A stretch of DNA of 64,000 nucleotides, from NCBI GenBank assembly GCA_902597795.1, contig CACJZA010000003.1, positions 62,001 to 126,000 on the forward strand, written 5' to 3'. Positions within the stretch are counted from its first letter, which is position 1. Each line of letters begins with the position of its first letter. A program made the translations under genes and the position numbers. The notes below the pieces were generated by a model. The model searched no databases, was not told the origin of the DNA, and saw only the letters and a list, made by a program, of their open reading frames with translations. The DNA comes from an uncultured Alphaproteobacteria bacterium. GTDB lineage: Bacteria; Pseudomonadota; Alphaproteobacteria; HIMB59; GCA-002718135. Below are positions 1 to 8,219 of this stretch, one piece after another.

Positions 1-351
1 AAGAGCTTTTTGATTTTTTTCAAATTCACCTTCAATTTGTTTGTTTTTTCCAAAACCCTTTGTTTTTTTTCTAATATAAATCATTTTTTTATCTAATTTT
101 TGAGAAATAAAAGCAGCATAGGGAATTCCAGCGGTCTCTCCACCAGCAATAATTTCTGTCTCAATATTATTTTTAGTTAAATAATCTATGGCTTTATCAA
201 TTATAAAATTTCTTTCTTTTGTAAAAGAAATAATTTTTCTACAGTCAACATAAACAGGACTAGCCAAGCCTGATGTAAGAGTAAAATATTCATCAAATGA
301 AAAATTAATGGACTTTATATCTACTAATATTTTAGCTATCTCTTTAGACAT
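1..351 (-). CDS. pyrE: Orotate phosphoribosyltransferase, N-terminal part (cut by window edge)
   Basis: Not in the ORF track because the 3' end lies outside the window; I translated it from the minus strand (start MSKEIAKILVDIKSINF). The first ~117 residues include the family signatures LTSGLASPVYVDCRKIIS (substrate-side loop) and IAGGETAGIPYAAF. PyrE joins orotate and PRPP to give OMP in de novo pyrimidine synthesis, in the cytoplasm. The PRPP-binding loop would lie beyond the edge. It starts 5 bp after the universal stress protein stop and is probably the last gene of the TauE operon. Identity is firm from the N-terminal motifs. Confidence 0.9.
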   Translation of the reverse strand, partial: MSKEIAKILVDIKSINFSFDEYFTLTSGLASPVYVDCRKIISFTKERNFIIDKAIDYLTKNNIETEIIAGGETAGIPYAAFISQKLDKKMIYIRKKTKGFGKNKQIEGEFEKNQKAL

Positions 352-356
352 TTTTT

Positions 357-830
357 TTAAGTTATTTGCGCAATATGTTCAAATGATAAATTTCCAGGGA
401 CAATCATTATTGGTATTCTTAGGTTTGTTATTTCATTACTCACCAGAGAAGTTATTATTGGACCAGGGTTTTTACTATTTGGATCAGTATTGGCAGCTAA
501 AACAAGAACATTAATATTTTTTTCCTCATCTAATAATTGTTTTAATTCAGATATAGTATCCCCCTCTCTTAAAGAGAGAGCAGGATAGTCGCCTGTTCTT
601 TCTTGGACAAATGAGGCAGCTTTTTTAAGAATTGTTTCTGCTTCTTCTCTAGCTTCCTCTTTCATAATGTCTGTAACACCCTTGGTAGTTAGAACATCCA
701 AAGGCTCTATGAATGTTGCAATTATAATTTTTCTTCCCGTTTTTTTTGATCTTGCACAAGCATATTCAAGAGCTGTATTCATTTCTTCTGAATTATCTGC
801 GACAACTAGAATATATCTATCATCACTCAT
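357..830 (-). CDS. Universal stress protein (UspA family)
   Basis: A 157-residue single-domain Usp protein. It begins with the usual beta strand and acidic loop (RYILVVADNSEEM), has a central amphipathic helix rich in Glu and Lys, and ends with a strand typical of the family (IPIMIVPGN). Usp proteins are cytoplasmic nucleotide-binding or stress-linked factors without a single defined reaction. The glycine-rich ATP motif G-2x-G-9x-G-S/T is not clear here; the equivalent stretch reads NPGPIITSLVSNE, so it may be of the non-ATP-binding type. Its ATG overlaps the upstream gene's stop as ATGA, implying translational coupling, and pyrE follows after 5 bp. Confidence 0.82.
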   Translation of the reverse strand: MSDDRYILVVADNSEEMNTALEYACARSKKTGRKIIIATFIEPLDVLTTKGVTDIMKEEAREEAETILKKAASFVQERTGDYPALSLREGDTISELKQLLDEEKNINVLVLAANTDPNSKNPGPIITSLVSNEITNLRIPIMIVPGNLSFEHIAQIT

Positions 831-1591
831 TTACTTCTCCTAAATAAAGCAGCAGCAATAAAACCTGAAAATATTGAAAAGATAATTACAAAAACTCCGT
901 ATGTAGCTGCATTTTCATTAGCAAAGTCAAATATTTGACTTCCTATACCAGTTTTTTTTATAACTATATTTTTCTGATCAGTACTCATAATTGTATTATT
1001 TCTTATATAGTAAATATCAACATTATAAATCCCTGGTATTGTATTTGTTGGAAAAAAAACGCTAGTTTGAAACAATTTATCTTTGACCTTTTTCATTTCA
1101 AAACTTTTATAAAATGATTGTTCTTTTTTTATTCTAACAAAATTTTCATTCCAATTTTTTTGGTCATTTTTGAAAATAAAATTTTGATTAAAAGTCTTAT
1201 TATTCAAAATTTTTTCAAAACTTAGATCTTCATTAATTAATATCGATTCAGGCAAGATTTCGTTAATTTCTTTTGAGGAGGATAAAAAGAATAAAGATGG
1301 AATGTTACTATAGGTAACGTATTGATTATTTATCCATATTCCAAAATACCTCTCTTTTTTTTGTATTCTCATTTTTGATGGCGGTCCTTTTATTGTCAAA
1401 AGTGTCTCATGATCATCTTTTAGTAATCCAAAAATAATAATTTCTTTTCCATTAAAATCTGTTTTTAATTCAATACTATCCTCAGATAAGTCAAAGTAAA
1501 TTTCTTCAGCATTAAGAAAGTTACAAAAAAAAATTATAGTAAATAAAATTAATAGATTAAAAGAAAATTTTATATATAAATTTTTAATCAT
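827..1591 (-). CDS. Alph_Pro_TM / TIGR02186 family membrane-anchored protein
   Basis: A 254-residue protein with an N-terminal signal/anchor segment (about residues 8-28, ending LNAEE), a beta-rich extracytoplasmic domain of about 190 residues, and one C-terminal transmembrane helix (about 225-250) followed by the basic tail FRRSK. Architecture and length match TIGR02186 (Pfam Alph_Pro_TM), an alphaproteobacterial family of unknown function that commonly sits beside TauE/SafE exporters, as here. It likely works at the inner membrane facing the periplasm, perhaps as a partner of the exporter; that role is inference. It overlaps the upstream 4-TM gene by 8 bp and the Usp gene by 4 bp. Confidence 0.75.
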   Translation of the reverse strand: MIKNLYIKFSFNLLILFTIIFFCNFLNAEEIYFDLSEDSIELKTDFNGKEIIIFGLLKDDHETLLTIKGPPSKMRIQKKERYFGIWINNQYVTYSNIPSLFFLSSSKEINEILPESILINEDLSFEKILNNKTFNQNFIFKNDQKNWNENFVRIKKEQSFYKSFEMKKVKDKLFQTSVFFPTNTIPGIYNVDIYYIRNNTIMSTDQKNIVIKKTGIGSQIFDFANENAATYGVFVIIFSIFSGFIAAALFRRSK

Positions 1592-1991
1592 CTTTTTTTG
1601 TCACTTCTAAAATATAAAATTCTAAATAAAATCCAATTAATGCAAAAATTGATACTAATAAAAAAGATGCTTTCTCAATCAATATATCAACCACTAATAT
1701 ATCTTTTTGCATAAGCATATAAATTGGAATTACGGTGGATAAAATAATAATACTTAGTTTTGCAAATGAATCATTAAATAATATGTCTCTAAATATTTTA
1801 TTAAGATCTTTTTTAATAAATACTCTGAAATTTGACCAAATATAAATTTTGTTAAATGAATTTATAACAATTATTAGAATTAAAAAATATTCAATATTCT
1901 CCAGATTAAAATCAATAGTTGTAAAAATAAAATATATGAAGAGACAAAGTACGATCAAAAAATTAATTGAAAAATTAAATATTGATATCAT
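1584..1991 (-). CDS. Small four-helix membrane protein, unknown function
   Basis: I do not recognise the family. The 135-residue product has four evident hydrophobic segments (about residues 5-25, 32-50, 72-95 and 104-128) with a short basic loop between helices 2 and 3 (FRVFIKKDLNKIF) and a charged C-terminus (VTKKDD), so an integral inner-membrane protein is likely. No conserved catalytic motif is visible. It overlaps the TauE/SafE gene (4 bp, ATGA) and the Alph_Pro_TM gene (8 bp), so it is translated with both and may belong to the same exporter module. Being locked between two real genes in the same direction supports it as genuine. Confidence 0.62.
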   Translation of the reverse strand: MISIFNFSINFLIVLCLFIYFIFTTIDFNLENIEYFLILIIVINSFNKIYIWSNFRVFIKKDLNKIFRDILFNDSFAKLSIIILSTVIPIYMLMQKDILVVDILIEKASFLLVSIFALIGFYLEFYILEVTKKDD

Positions 1992-2902
1992 ATCATTACC
2001 AATGAAAATAAATCATTAGGTCTTAAAACTAGATCTGTAAAAATTTTACCACAGACACCCAGTACTAATATAGCCAAAATACCTCTCAAATATTCTGCTT
2101 TTAATTTAGATCCAAAAATTACACCAATTTGTGCACCAATTACTCCTCCAAATATCATTAGTGCAGACAGCACAATATCTACATTATAATTTATGTAGGA
2201 TTGAAAGAATGTTGCATTAGCAGTAACAAAAATGATTTGAAATAAAGATGTACCAACTACTATACTTGTCGGCATTCCAAGTATGTATACCATTGCAGGT
2301 ATCATTATAAATCCTCCTCCAACTCCCATCATTGCTGACATTACTCCAACTGCGAACCCTATTAGTACAGGTGGTATCGCACTTATATAAAGTTTTGATC
2401 TATGAAAGCGAACTTTGAATGGAAGTCCGTGAAACCAAGAATGTTGATGTAGTTTTGTTCTTTTAGTGTTTTTTGCTCTATAATGTTTTATTGTGGTTCT
2501 AGCGCTTTCAAAAGCCATACTAAAACCTATAAAACCTAAAAAGAAAAGAAATAATAACTGAATAACTAAATCTATTTGCCCAAAGTTTTTTAGATAACTG
2601 AAAATATTTACACCAACTGTGGACCCAATTAAACCTCCTATTAAAAGGAATATACCCATCTTTATATCAACATTTCTTTTTCTCCAGTGAGCAATAAAAC
2701 CTGAAACTGAAGTTGCTAAAACGTGTGGGGCTTCAGAACCAACAGCTACAACTGGAGGTATGCCTAAAAAAATTAATAGTGGTGTCATTAAAAATCCACC
2801 ACCAACACCAAAAATTCCTGAAAGTATTCCTATACTCATACCAATAAAGATAATGAGAAAAATATTGACGTTCATTTCAGCTATTGGAAGGTAAATTGAC
2901 AT
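1988..2902 (-). CDS. TauE/SafE family sulfite/organosulfonate exporter
   Basis: A 304-residue polytopic protein of the TauE/SafE (COG0730) family. The two halves each carry the family glycine signature: GIFGVGGGFLMTPLLIF near residue 30 and MMGVGGGFIMIPAMVYI near residue 190, consistent with an internal duplication of four helices each. A basic cytoplasmic linker (about 138-165, with RAKNTKRTK) separates them. Family members export sulfite, sulfoacetate or related anions across the inner membrane. It is the first gene of the minus-strand operon ending in pyrE and lies 63 bp from a YeiH-type exporter, which suggests a sulfur oxyanion efflux locus. The exact substrate is unknown. Confidence 0.82.
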   Translation of the reverse strand: MSIYLPIAEMNVNIFLIIFIGMSIGILSGIFGVGGGFLMTPLLIFLGIPPVVAVGSEAPHVLATSVSGFIAHWRKRNVDIKMGIFLLIGGLIGSTVGVNIFSYLKNFGQIDLVIQLLFLFFLGFIGFSMAFESARTTIKHYRAKNTKRTKLHQHSWFHGLPFKVRFHRSKLYISAIPPVLIGFAVGVMSAMMGVGGGFIMIPAMVYILGMPTSIVVGTSLFQIIFVTANATFFQSYINYNVDIVLSALMIFGGVIGAQIGVIFGSKLKAEYLRGILAILVLGVCGKIFTDLVLRPNDLFSLVMI

Positions 2903-2965
2903 GTTTTTTTATAAATTTTATATAATTATTACTTAATAAGTACAAATTATATTTATTTTAGAAAA

Positions 2966-4060
2966 TTATATAAAATTATTTAGTACTATGATTCCGATAT
3001 AACTAACAATTCCAACACAACAAGCTGCAGAAAAACCTACATAAAATGGTCTTATACCTAAGCTTTTTAAAGAAACTAAATTTGTACTTATGCCAACAGC
3101 TGCCATTGCTATTGCTAAAGAATACTCAGCGATAGATTTAATAATATTGATGATTAATTGCCAGTTATTATTCGTTAATATTTCAAAAGCTAAATTACTA
3201 TTTTGAATTCCATAATCTCCAATTGATCTTATAAGACCCATAAGAATAAAACCAATTATGAAAATTGGAAACATAGATATTATTGATGGTTTGCTATTAT
3301 TTTCACCAATATTATTTCTTAGATACATATAGCTTATTGCAGGAATGACGATTATCATACTGACATTCCTTACTAATTTTGTAATCGTTGCTATATCCAT
3401 AGTTTTTGGTGAATTGAATTGCTCCGCATATATCAATCCTGCCCCAGCAACTTGAGCAGTTTCATGTATTGAAGTTCCAAGAAATAATCCTGATGCTAAC
3501 TCATCTCCACTGAAAAGATAATATGCCATAAATGGATAGAGGAACATTGCAATTATTCCAAATATTGTAATATTAGCTATGGCATAAGCAACTTCCTCTT
3601 TATCAGCATTAATTGCAGGACTAGTTGCTACAATTGCAGATGCTCCACAAATACTTGTTCCAACTGCAATTAATGATCCCATTTTTGAAGAAACATTTAA
3701 TAACTTGCATAAATAATTTACAACTAAGATTGATATAATAATACAAGCAACAATTAGAGGTATTCCAATTATTCCAACTTTAAAAATATCTAAAAGCCCT
3801 AGTCTAATACCAAGACATATTATTCCTAATCTTAGAATAAATTTTAACGAAAACTTAATTCCTTCTAATAAAAAATTATTAATATGAAATATATTTCCTA
3901 TCAAAAGACCAAATATTATTGATAGCATTATTGGTGATATTGGACTTTTATTTAAATTTAAAATTTCTTTTCCAATAAAATCACTTAGGTATATGCCTAA
4001 ATAGGCAATTACAAAACAAAATATAATTCCTGGAAATATTTTATATATTGAGCTTACCAT
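2966..4060 (-). CDS. YeiH/YedF-type putative sulfate exporter family protein
   Basis: A 364-residue protein with about ten hydrophobic helices, matching the Cons_hypoth698 / YeiH family (PF03601, often annotated as putative sulfate exporter). Diagnostic segments are SPIMLSIIFGLLIGN near residue 45 and GTSICGASAIVATSPAI near residue 135, followed by DKEEVAYAIANIT. The fold belongs to the broad anion-transporter superfamily; transport of sulfate or sulfite is suggested for relatives but is not proved in general. Alone between mobA (51 bp upstream) and the TauE gene (63 bp downstream), it could be cotranscribed with either. Two unrelated sulfur-anion exporter families side by side hint at a heavy sulfite or sulfate load. 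Confidence 0.78.
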   Translation of the reverse strand: MVSSIYKIFPGIIFCFVIAYLGIYLSDFIGKEILNLNKSPISPIMLSIIFGLLIGNIFHINNFLLEGIKFSLKFILRLGIICLGIRLGLLDIFKVGIIGIPLIVACIIISILVVNYLCKLLNVSSKMGSLIAVGTSICGASAIVATSPAINADKEEVAYAIANITIFGIIAMFLYPFMAYYLFSGDELASGLFLGTSIHETAQVAGAGLIYAEQFNSPKTMDIATITKLVRNVSMIIVIPAISYMYLRNNIGENNSKPSIISMFPIFIIGFILMGLIRSIGDYGIQNSNLAFEILTNNNWQLIINIIKSIAEYSLAIAMAAVGISTNLVSLKSLGIRPFYVGFSAACCVGIVSYIGIIVLNNFI

Positions 4061-4111
4061 TTAAAATATTCTTTATACAAAAAAAAAATTTTTTACATAT
4101 TTATATTAAAC

Positions 4112-4714
4112 TTAGATATTTTTTGCAGTATTCCATTCTTCTTGAGTATTAACATTGAAAAAATTTTTTTCTTGGCTTTTATCGAATTCAACAAATTTAT
4201 ATTTGTGCTTTTTAACCCAAAACATAATTTTACTATTTTTTAATATTAACTCATTTTCTAAACTAGTTATTAACGATATATGCCACATTGCTATAACAGG
4301 ATGATGTCTACTATTTGATCTTGCAATCAATATTTTTACATTTTCATCATATGCCTCTAAAAACTTATCGAAAAGATTATCGGGTAAAAATGGAGTATCA
4401 CTTGGAACAGTAAAAACCCACTCTTTGTTTGTGTAATTTTCTTTAGCCCACAACATTGATGTGTGAATTCCTGCTAAAGGTCCCATAAAACCTTTAAATC
4501 TATCTTCAATTATTGGGTAATTAATTTTCTTAAAACTTTTTAAGTCATTAGCATTTATTATTATTTCATTACTATATTTTTTAAGCTTGTTTATTATTTT
4601 GTCTAAGATTGTAATTCCATTTATTTTAGCAAAGGCTTTAAATCCACCTCCAAATCTTTTTGATTGACCTCCAGCTAGTATGGCAAACAAAATTTTTTTT
4701 TTATTTATGGTCAA
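4112..4714 (-). CDS. mobA: Molybdenum cofactor guanylyltransferase MobA
   Basis: A 200-residue nucleotidyltransferase. The N-terminal GTP-binding motif AILAGGQSKRFGGGFKAF (about residues 11-28) and the metal-binding VPSDTPFLPDNL (about 105-116) identify MobA, which links GMP to molybdopterin to form the guanine dinucleotide cofactor that the formate dehydrogenase downstream needs. In the first motif the usual M-G-x-D-K appears as F-G-G-G-F-K; the lysine is kept but the Asp is absent. It overlaps the end of fdhD by 14 bp, so the two are coexpressed. GlmU/IspD-like transferases share the fold but not this context. Confidence 0.9.
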   Translation of the reverse strand: MTINKKKILFAILAGGQSKRFGGGFKAFAKINGITILDKIINKLKKYSNEIIINANDLKSFKKINYPIIEDRFKGFMGPLAGIHTSMLWAKENYTNKEWVFTVPSDTPFLPDNLFDKFLEAYDENVKILIARSNSRHHPVIAMWHISLITSLENELILKNSKIMFWVKKHKYKFVEFDKSQEKNFFNVNTQEEWNTAKNI

Positions 4715-5519
4715 TTCTATGTTCCCCAGAAAGTGCTAAATATTTTTTTCCTTTTGCCCTTCCAATAAGTGTTAAATTTGAGCCCCTCGCTAGCTCTACA
4801 CCCCATGCAGTAAACCCTGATCTAGAAATTAATATTGGAATACCCATTTTTATTGTTTTAATAACCATTTCACTAGTTAATCTTCCTGTGGTGTAAAAAA
4901 TTTTATTTGAAGAGCTAATTTTTTTTAAGAACATAAAACCAGCAATTTTATCTACAGCATTATGTCTCCCTACGTCTTCCATATAAATCAATGGTTTATT
5001 ATTATGAATAATGGCACAGCCATGTATTGCTCCTGTTTCTAAATATAAGCTCGGTGTTAATGTAATTTTTTTTGAAATTTCATAAATCCATTTATGTTTA
5101 ATTTTCTTTTTGGATTTTAATTTTGATTTTTTTATTTCTGCATAGATATCTCCAAATACCGTACCTATTGCACAACCACTAGTTGTTATTTTCTTTCTTA
5201 ATTTATTTTCATAATTTGTTTTACGTTTTGTTCTTACAACAACCACGCCTAAATCTTTATCAATTTCAACTTTTGTAATTATGTCATTTTTCTTAAGCAT
5301 ATTTTGATTTAATAAATACCCAACTGCAAGATATTTTGGATGATCACTAATAGACATTAGCGTTACTATCTCTTGATTATTAAGAAAAATTGTAAGAGCT
5401 TTTTCATTAATAACTTTAGAAATTATTTTATTTCCTTTCTCATCAAAACCATTTAGTTTTGTAATTAAGGACTTATTATTAATATCAGGTGAGACTAAAT
5501 ATTTCTCTTTTTTTGCCAT
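4701..5519 (-). CDS. fdhD: Formate dehydrogenase accessory sulfurtransferase FdhD
   Basis: A 272-residue FdhD-family protein. FdhD takes sulfur from a cysteine desulfurase and delivers it to the Mo/W-bis-MGD cofactor, creating the sulfido ligand essential for formate dehydrogenase activity. Visible signatures: TTSGCAIGTVFGD with the single persulfide-type Cys (about residue 116; the second Cys of the E. coli CxxC is Gly here), GAIHGCAII and YMEDVGRHNAVDK. Cytoplasmic. It overlaps mobA by 14 bp and diverges from tupB with only 26 bp between start codons, so the promoters of the two operons must overlap or lie inside the neighbouring genes. Confidence 0.93.
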   Translation of the reverse strand: MAKKEKYLVSPDINNKSLITKLNGFDEKGNKIISKVINEKALTIFLNNQEIVTLMSISDHPKYLAVGYLLNQNMLKKNDIITKVEIDKDLGVVVVRTKRKTNYENKLRKKITTSGCAIGTVFGDIYAEIKKSKLKSKKKIKHKWIYEISKKITLTPSLYLETGAIHGCAIIHNNKPLIYMEDVGRHNAVDKIAGFMFLKKISSSNKIFYTTGRLTSEMVIKTIKMGIPILISRSGFTAWGVELARGSNLTLIGRAKGKKYLALSGEHRIDHK

Positions 5520-5545
5520 ATGTTGTAATTAAACTAATAATTTAA

Positions 5546-6238
5546 ATGAACATATTAGAAATTTTCACAAATTCCATACTATTAATTATTACTTTAGATA
5601 ATGAACTATGGGACATTATACTTTTGTCATTATTTGTAAGTTTTACTGCGCTAATTATTGCATCATTATTAGGATTTATAGTAGGGTATTATTTTGCAAT
5701 TTATAATTTTTATTTCAAAAAAATTATTTTAATAATTATAAACTCATTGATGGGAATTCCTCCAGTTGTAGTTGGTTTAATTGTTTATTTTATTTTTGCA
5801 TCAGGTGGACCTTTAGGTATTTTACAGCTTCTATACACACCTTCTGCGATGATTATTGCTCAAACTATAATAATTTTTCCAATAATTGCTTCATTATCAC
5901 ATGAGATATTTTCTAAAAATTGGTTTGAATTTAAAGATCAGATAAGATCCTTAAATATTCCTTTTTGGGGTTCTGTAAAACTTTTATTTAACCATAGTTA
6001 TTTTTTATTAATAACAACATTATTATCTGCTTTTGGAAGAGCAATTTCAGAAGTTGGTGCAGTTATGATTGTGGGTGGTAATATTGATCATTATACTCGA
6101 GTAATGACCACTGCTATATCTTTAGAAACTAGAATGGGAAATTTAGAATACGCTATGGCATTAGGTTTAGTTTTAATATCAATAACAATAATTATTTACT
6201 CTCTTGTATATTTATTAAATAATAGATCTATTAAATGA
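5546..6238 (+). CDS. tupB: Tungstate-type ABC transporter permease (TupB-like), orphan
   Basis: A 230-residue inner-membrane permease with about five or six helices. The binding-protein-dependent transporter (EAA) loop reads GRAISEVGAVMIVGGNI (about residues 169-185), the form typical of TupB tungstate permeases, with MGIPPVVVGL and the ASGGPLGIL stretch upstream. TupB normally works with a periplasmic TupA and ATPase TupC; neither is in this window, and the next gene is mobB, overlapping as ATGA. Context (mobB, moeA, fdhD, formate dehydrogenase) fits supply of W or Mo to the enzyme. Partners must be encoded elsewhere or borrowed from another transporter. Molybdate permease is the alternative. 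Confidence 0.82.
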   Translation: MNILEIFTNSILLIITLDNELWDIILLSLFVSFTALIIASLLGFIVGYYFAIYNFYFKKIILIIINSLMGIPPVVVGLIVYFIFASGGPLGILQLLYTPSAMIIAQTIIIFPIIASLSHEIFSKNWFEFKDQIRSLNIPFWGSVKLLFNHSYFLLITTLLSAFGRAISEVGAVMIVGGNIDHYTRVMTTAISLETRMGNLEYAMALGLVLISITIIIYSLVYLLNNRSIK

Positions 6239-6717
6239 AAATAGTAGGAATTGTTGGCTGGAAGGACTCAGGTAAAACGACTATTGCAACTAAAATTATA
6301 AATAAACTTAGCTCTAAAAATTTTCGCGTTGCTTCAATTAAACATGCACATCACGAATTTGATATAGATCATGAGAATACAGATAGCTTTAAGCATAGAT
6401 TAGCGGGATCTTCTCAAGTAATAGTTAGTTCATCGAAGCGATGGGTTAAAATATCAGAGCTAAACAATTCAAAAGAAAAAACATTAGATTATTTAATTAA
6501 TCAACTTTCAGAAGTTGATATTGTAATAGTGGAAGGGTTTAAAAATGAAAATCACCCAAAAATTGAAATAATTAAAAATGATAATGATAATTACTTATTC
6601 AGCAAAATTAAAAATATAAAAGCTATTATTACAAATAATAAACTTGAAACTAACTTGAAAATTTTTAAGAATGACGAAATTGACAATTTAATTGATTTTA
6701 TTTTGAGAGAATTTTAA
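6235..6717 (+). CDS. mobB: Molybdopterin-guanine dinucleotide biosynthesis protein MobB
   Basis: A 160-residue GTP-binding protein. The P-loop GWKDSGKTTIATKII lies at residues 8-22 and the family motifs KHAHHEFDIDHENTDS and HRLAGSSQVIVSS follow near residues 37-65. MobB binds GTP and MobA and aids, but is not strictly needed for, guanylation of the pterin cofactor. It overlaps tupB by 4 bp (ATGA) and moeA by 1 bp (TAATG), so tupB-mobB-moeA form one translationally coupled unit. The C-terminal part is Asn/Lys-rich, reflecting the genome's base composition rather than a special domain. Confidence 0.9.
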   Translation: MKIVGIVGWKDSGKTTIATKIINKLSSKNFRVASIKHAHHEFDIDHENTDSFKHRLAGSSQVIVSSSKRWVKISELNNSKEKTLDYLINQLSEVDIVIVEGFKNENHPKIEIIKNDNDNYLFSKIKNIKAIITNNKLETNLKIFKNDEIDNLIDFILREF

Positions 6718-7931
6718 TGAATAAATTACCTCTAACCAAAAAACAAATTGTTAACTTATTTAAAAAACAAAAGGTTGTGATTTATAATTCTGAAAAAGTT
6801 AATTTAGAAAATTCAGAAGATAGATTTCTTTACGAAAATATAAAAAGTAAAATTAATTTACCTCCTTTTAATAATTCTGCTGTAGACGGTTATGCTATTT
6901 TAAAAAGAGATTTAAAAACAAAAAAAATTTTTTTTTGTAACAGACGAATAGCTGCTGGAGATAACAAAAATATAAAAGTAAAATCTGGTGAAGCAGTAAG
7001 AATTTTTACTGGTGCAAAAATGCCTACGAATTCATCAACTATAGTTATGCAGGAAAATACATACAAGAAAGGAAATAAAATTCATTTAATTAAAATTCCA
7101 AGATTTGGAGATAATTATAGATTAAAGGGTGAAGATATAAAGAAAAACCAAATAATATTGGAAGAGGGGTCTAAATTAAATCAACAAAATATAAATTTAA
7201 TTGCTGCTACTGGTATTAGTAAAATAAAAGTATTTAAAAAAATTAAAATTGGTTTCTTTACAAGTGGTAATGAATTACGAAAACCAACTAAAAATTTAAA
7301 AAATTCTGAAATTAATAATTCAAATTATTATAGTTTAAATAATTTACTTGATAAAAATTTTATAGAAAAAAAATATTGCGGAAATCTCAAAGATAATTTT
7401 AAATCTATTAAAAATAAAATTTTCAATACTTCAAAAAAATTTAATGTAATAATAACGGCTGGTGGTGCATCTGTTGGTGATGAAGATCATTTAATTAAAG
7501 TTTTATCTGAATTGGGTAAGGTATATTTTTGGAGAGCAGCAATAAAACCAGGAAGACCAATTGCAGTTGGAAAAATAAATAAGTGCTACATAATTTGCTT
7601 ACCAGGTAATCCAGTTTCTGTTCAATTACTATATGCAATGTTAATAAAACCATTAATAGAAAAACTATCTGGTGGAAATTTTAAGCTCCCATCTTCAAGT
7701 AAAATTACAGCAAATTTTTCTATAAAGAAAAAAACAAAAAGAATGGAGTGGTTACGCGTAAATAAACAAACTATAAATAATAAAAATATTGCAAATAAAT
7801 TTCCTAAACAAGGTTCTGGTATGATTAGTTCTATAGCCTATTCAGATGGTATAATTGAAATTGACGAAAATGTTTCTCAAGTAAATAAAGGAGATATATT
7901 TGATTTTTATAATTATGAAAGTCTATTTTAA
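6717..7931 (+). CDS. moeA: Molybdopterin molybdenumtransferase MoeA
   Basis: A 404-residue MoeA, the enzyme that inserts molybdate (or tungstate) into adenylylated molybdopterin. The diagnostic active-site segments are PPFNNSAVDGYAI (about residues 50-62), FTGAKMP (about 98-104), the central MoCF domain motif AGGASVGDEDHLIKVL (about 248-263) and CLPGNPVSVQ (about 294-303). Length is normal for the bacterial single-domain form without a fused MogA. Start chosen at the ATG overlapping the mobB stop (TAATG). Its 3' end overlaps the convergent tusA-like gene by 4 bp, leaving no room for a terminator between them. Confidence 0.93.
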   Translation: MNKLPLTKKQIVNLFKKQKVVIYNSEKVNLENSEDRFLYENIKSKINLPPFNNSAVDGYAILKRDLKTKKIFFCNRRIAAGDNKNIKVKSGEAVRIFTGAKMPTNSSTIVMQENTYKKGNKIHLIKIPRFGDNYRLKGEDIKKNQIILEEGSKLNQQNINLIAATGISKIKVFKKIKIGFFTSGNELRKPTKNLKNSEINNSNYYSLNNLLDKNFIEKKYCGNLKDNFKSIKNKIFNTSKKFNVIITAGGASVGDEDHLIKVLSELGKVYFWRAAIKPGRPIAVGKINKCYIICLPGNPVSVQLLYAMLIKPLIEKLSGGNFKLPSSSKITANFSIKKKTKRMEWLRVNKQTINNKNIANKFPKQGSGMISSIAYSDGIIEIDENVSQVNKGDIFDFYNYESLF

Positions 7932-8179
7932 TTTTTAATTTTAAATCTATAACGAATTACAATTTTATCTTTTATTTTTTCACAACTTAAATATTCATAG
8001 TTAGACTGATCACAATAATGTTCAAAGTCTGCTTCAGCCAAAGGATCAGTTGCAATAATTTTAATAATTGTATCTTTGTTTAATTCTGAAGCAAGTTTTC
8101 TAGCCTTAAGCACTGGTATAGGACATTCTGTACCACTAGTATCAAGAACTAATTCTTCATTTTCAACTGAATCTTTCAT
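7928..8179 (-). CDS. TusA/SirA family sulfur-carrier protein
   Basis: An 83-residue TusA-like protein. The persulfide-carrying Cys sits in TECPIPVLKARKLASEL (about residues 17-33), the hallmark CPxP motif. The fold continues with IIKIIATDPLAEADFEHYC. TusA-type carriers relay sulfur from cysteine desulfurases to tRNA thiolation, molybdenum cofactor synthesis or FdhD. Placed between moeA and the formate dehydrogenase operon, its most likely partner here is the FdhD/FDH maturation route, which is inference. It diverges from the FDH beta-subunit gene with only 40 bp between starts, and overlaps the moeA end by 4 bp. Confidence 0.85.
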   Translation of the reverse strand: MKDSVENEELVLDTSGTECPIPVLKARKLASELNKDTIIKIIATDPLAEADFEHYCDQSNYEYLSCEKIKDKIVIRYRFKIKN

Positions 8180-8180
8180 A

Positions 8181-8209
8181 GTTTTCTGATACTTAATATA
8201 TAGTATAAT
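8181..8209 (+). promoter_or_regulatory. Candidate sigma70-type promoter of the formate dehydrogenase operon
   Basis: The 40-bp gap between the divergent tusA-like gene and the FDH beta subunit contains a perfect TATAAT at 8204-8209; a weak -35 (GTTTTC) sits 17 bp upstream at 8181-8186. A transcript would begin close to 8215-8217, only a few bases before the ATG at 8220, giving an almost leaderless mRNA. In such AT-rich DNA a TATAAT can occur by chance, so confidence is moderate. Confidence 0.4.
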
Positions 8210-8219
8210 ATTAATTGGA

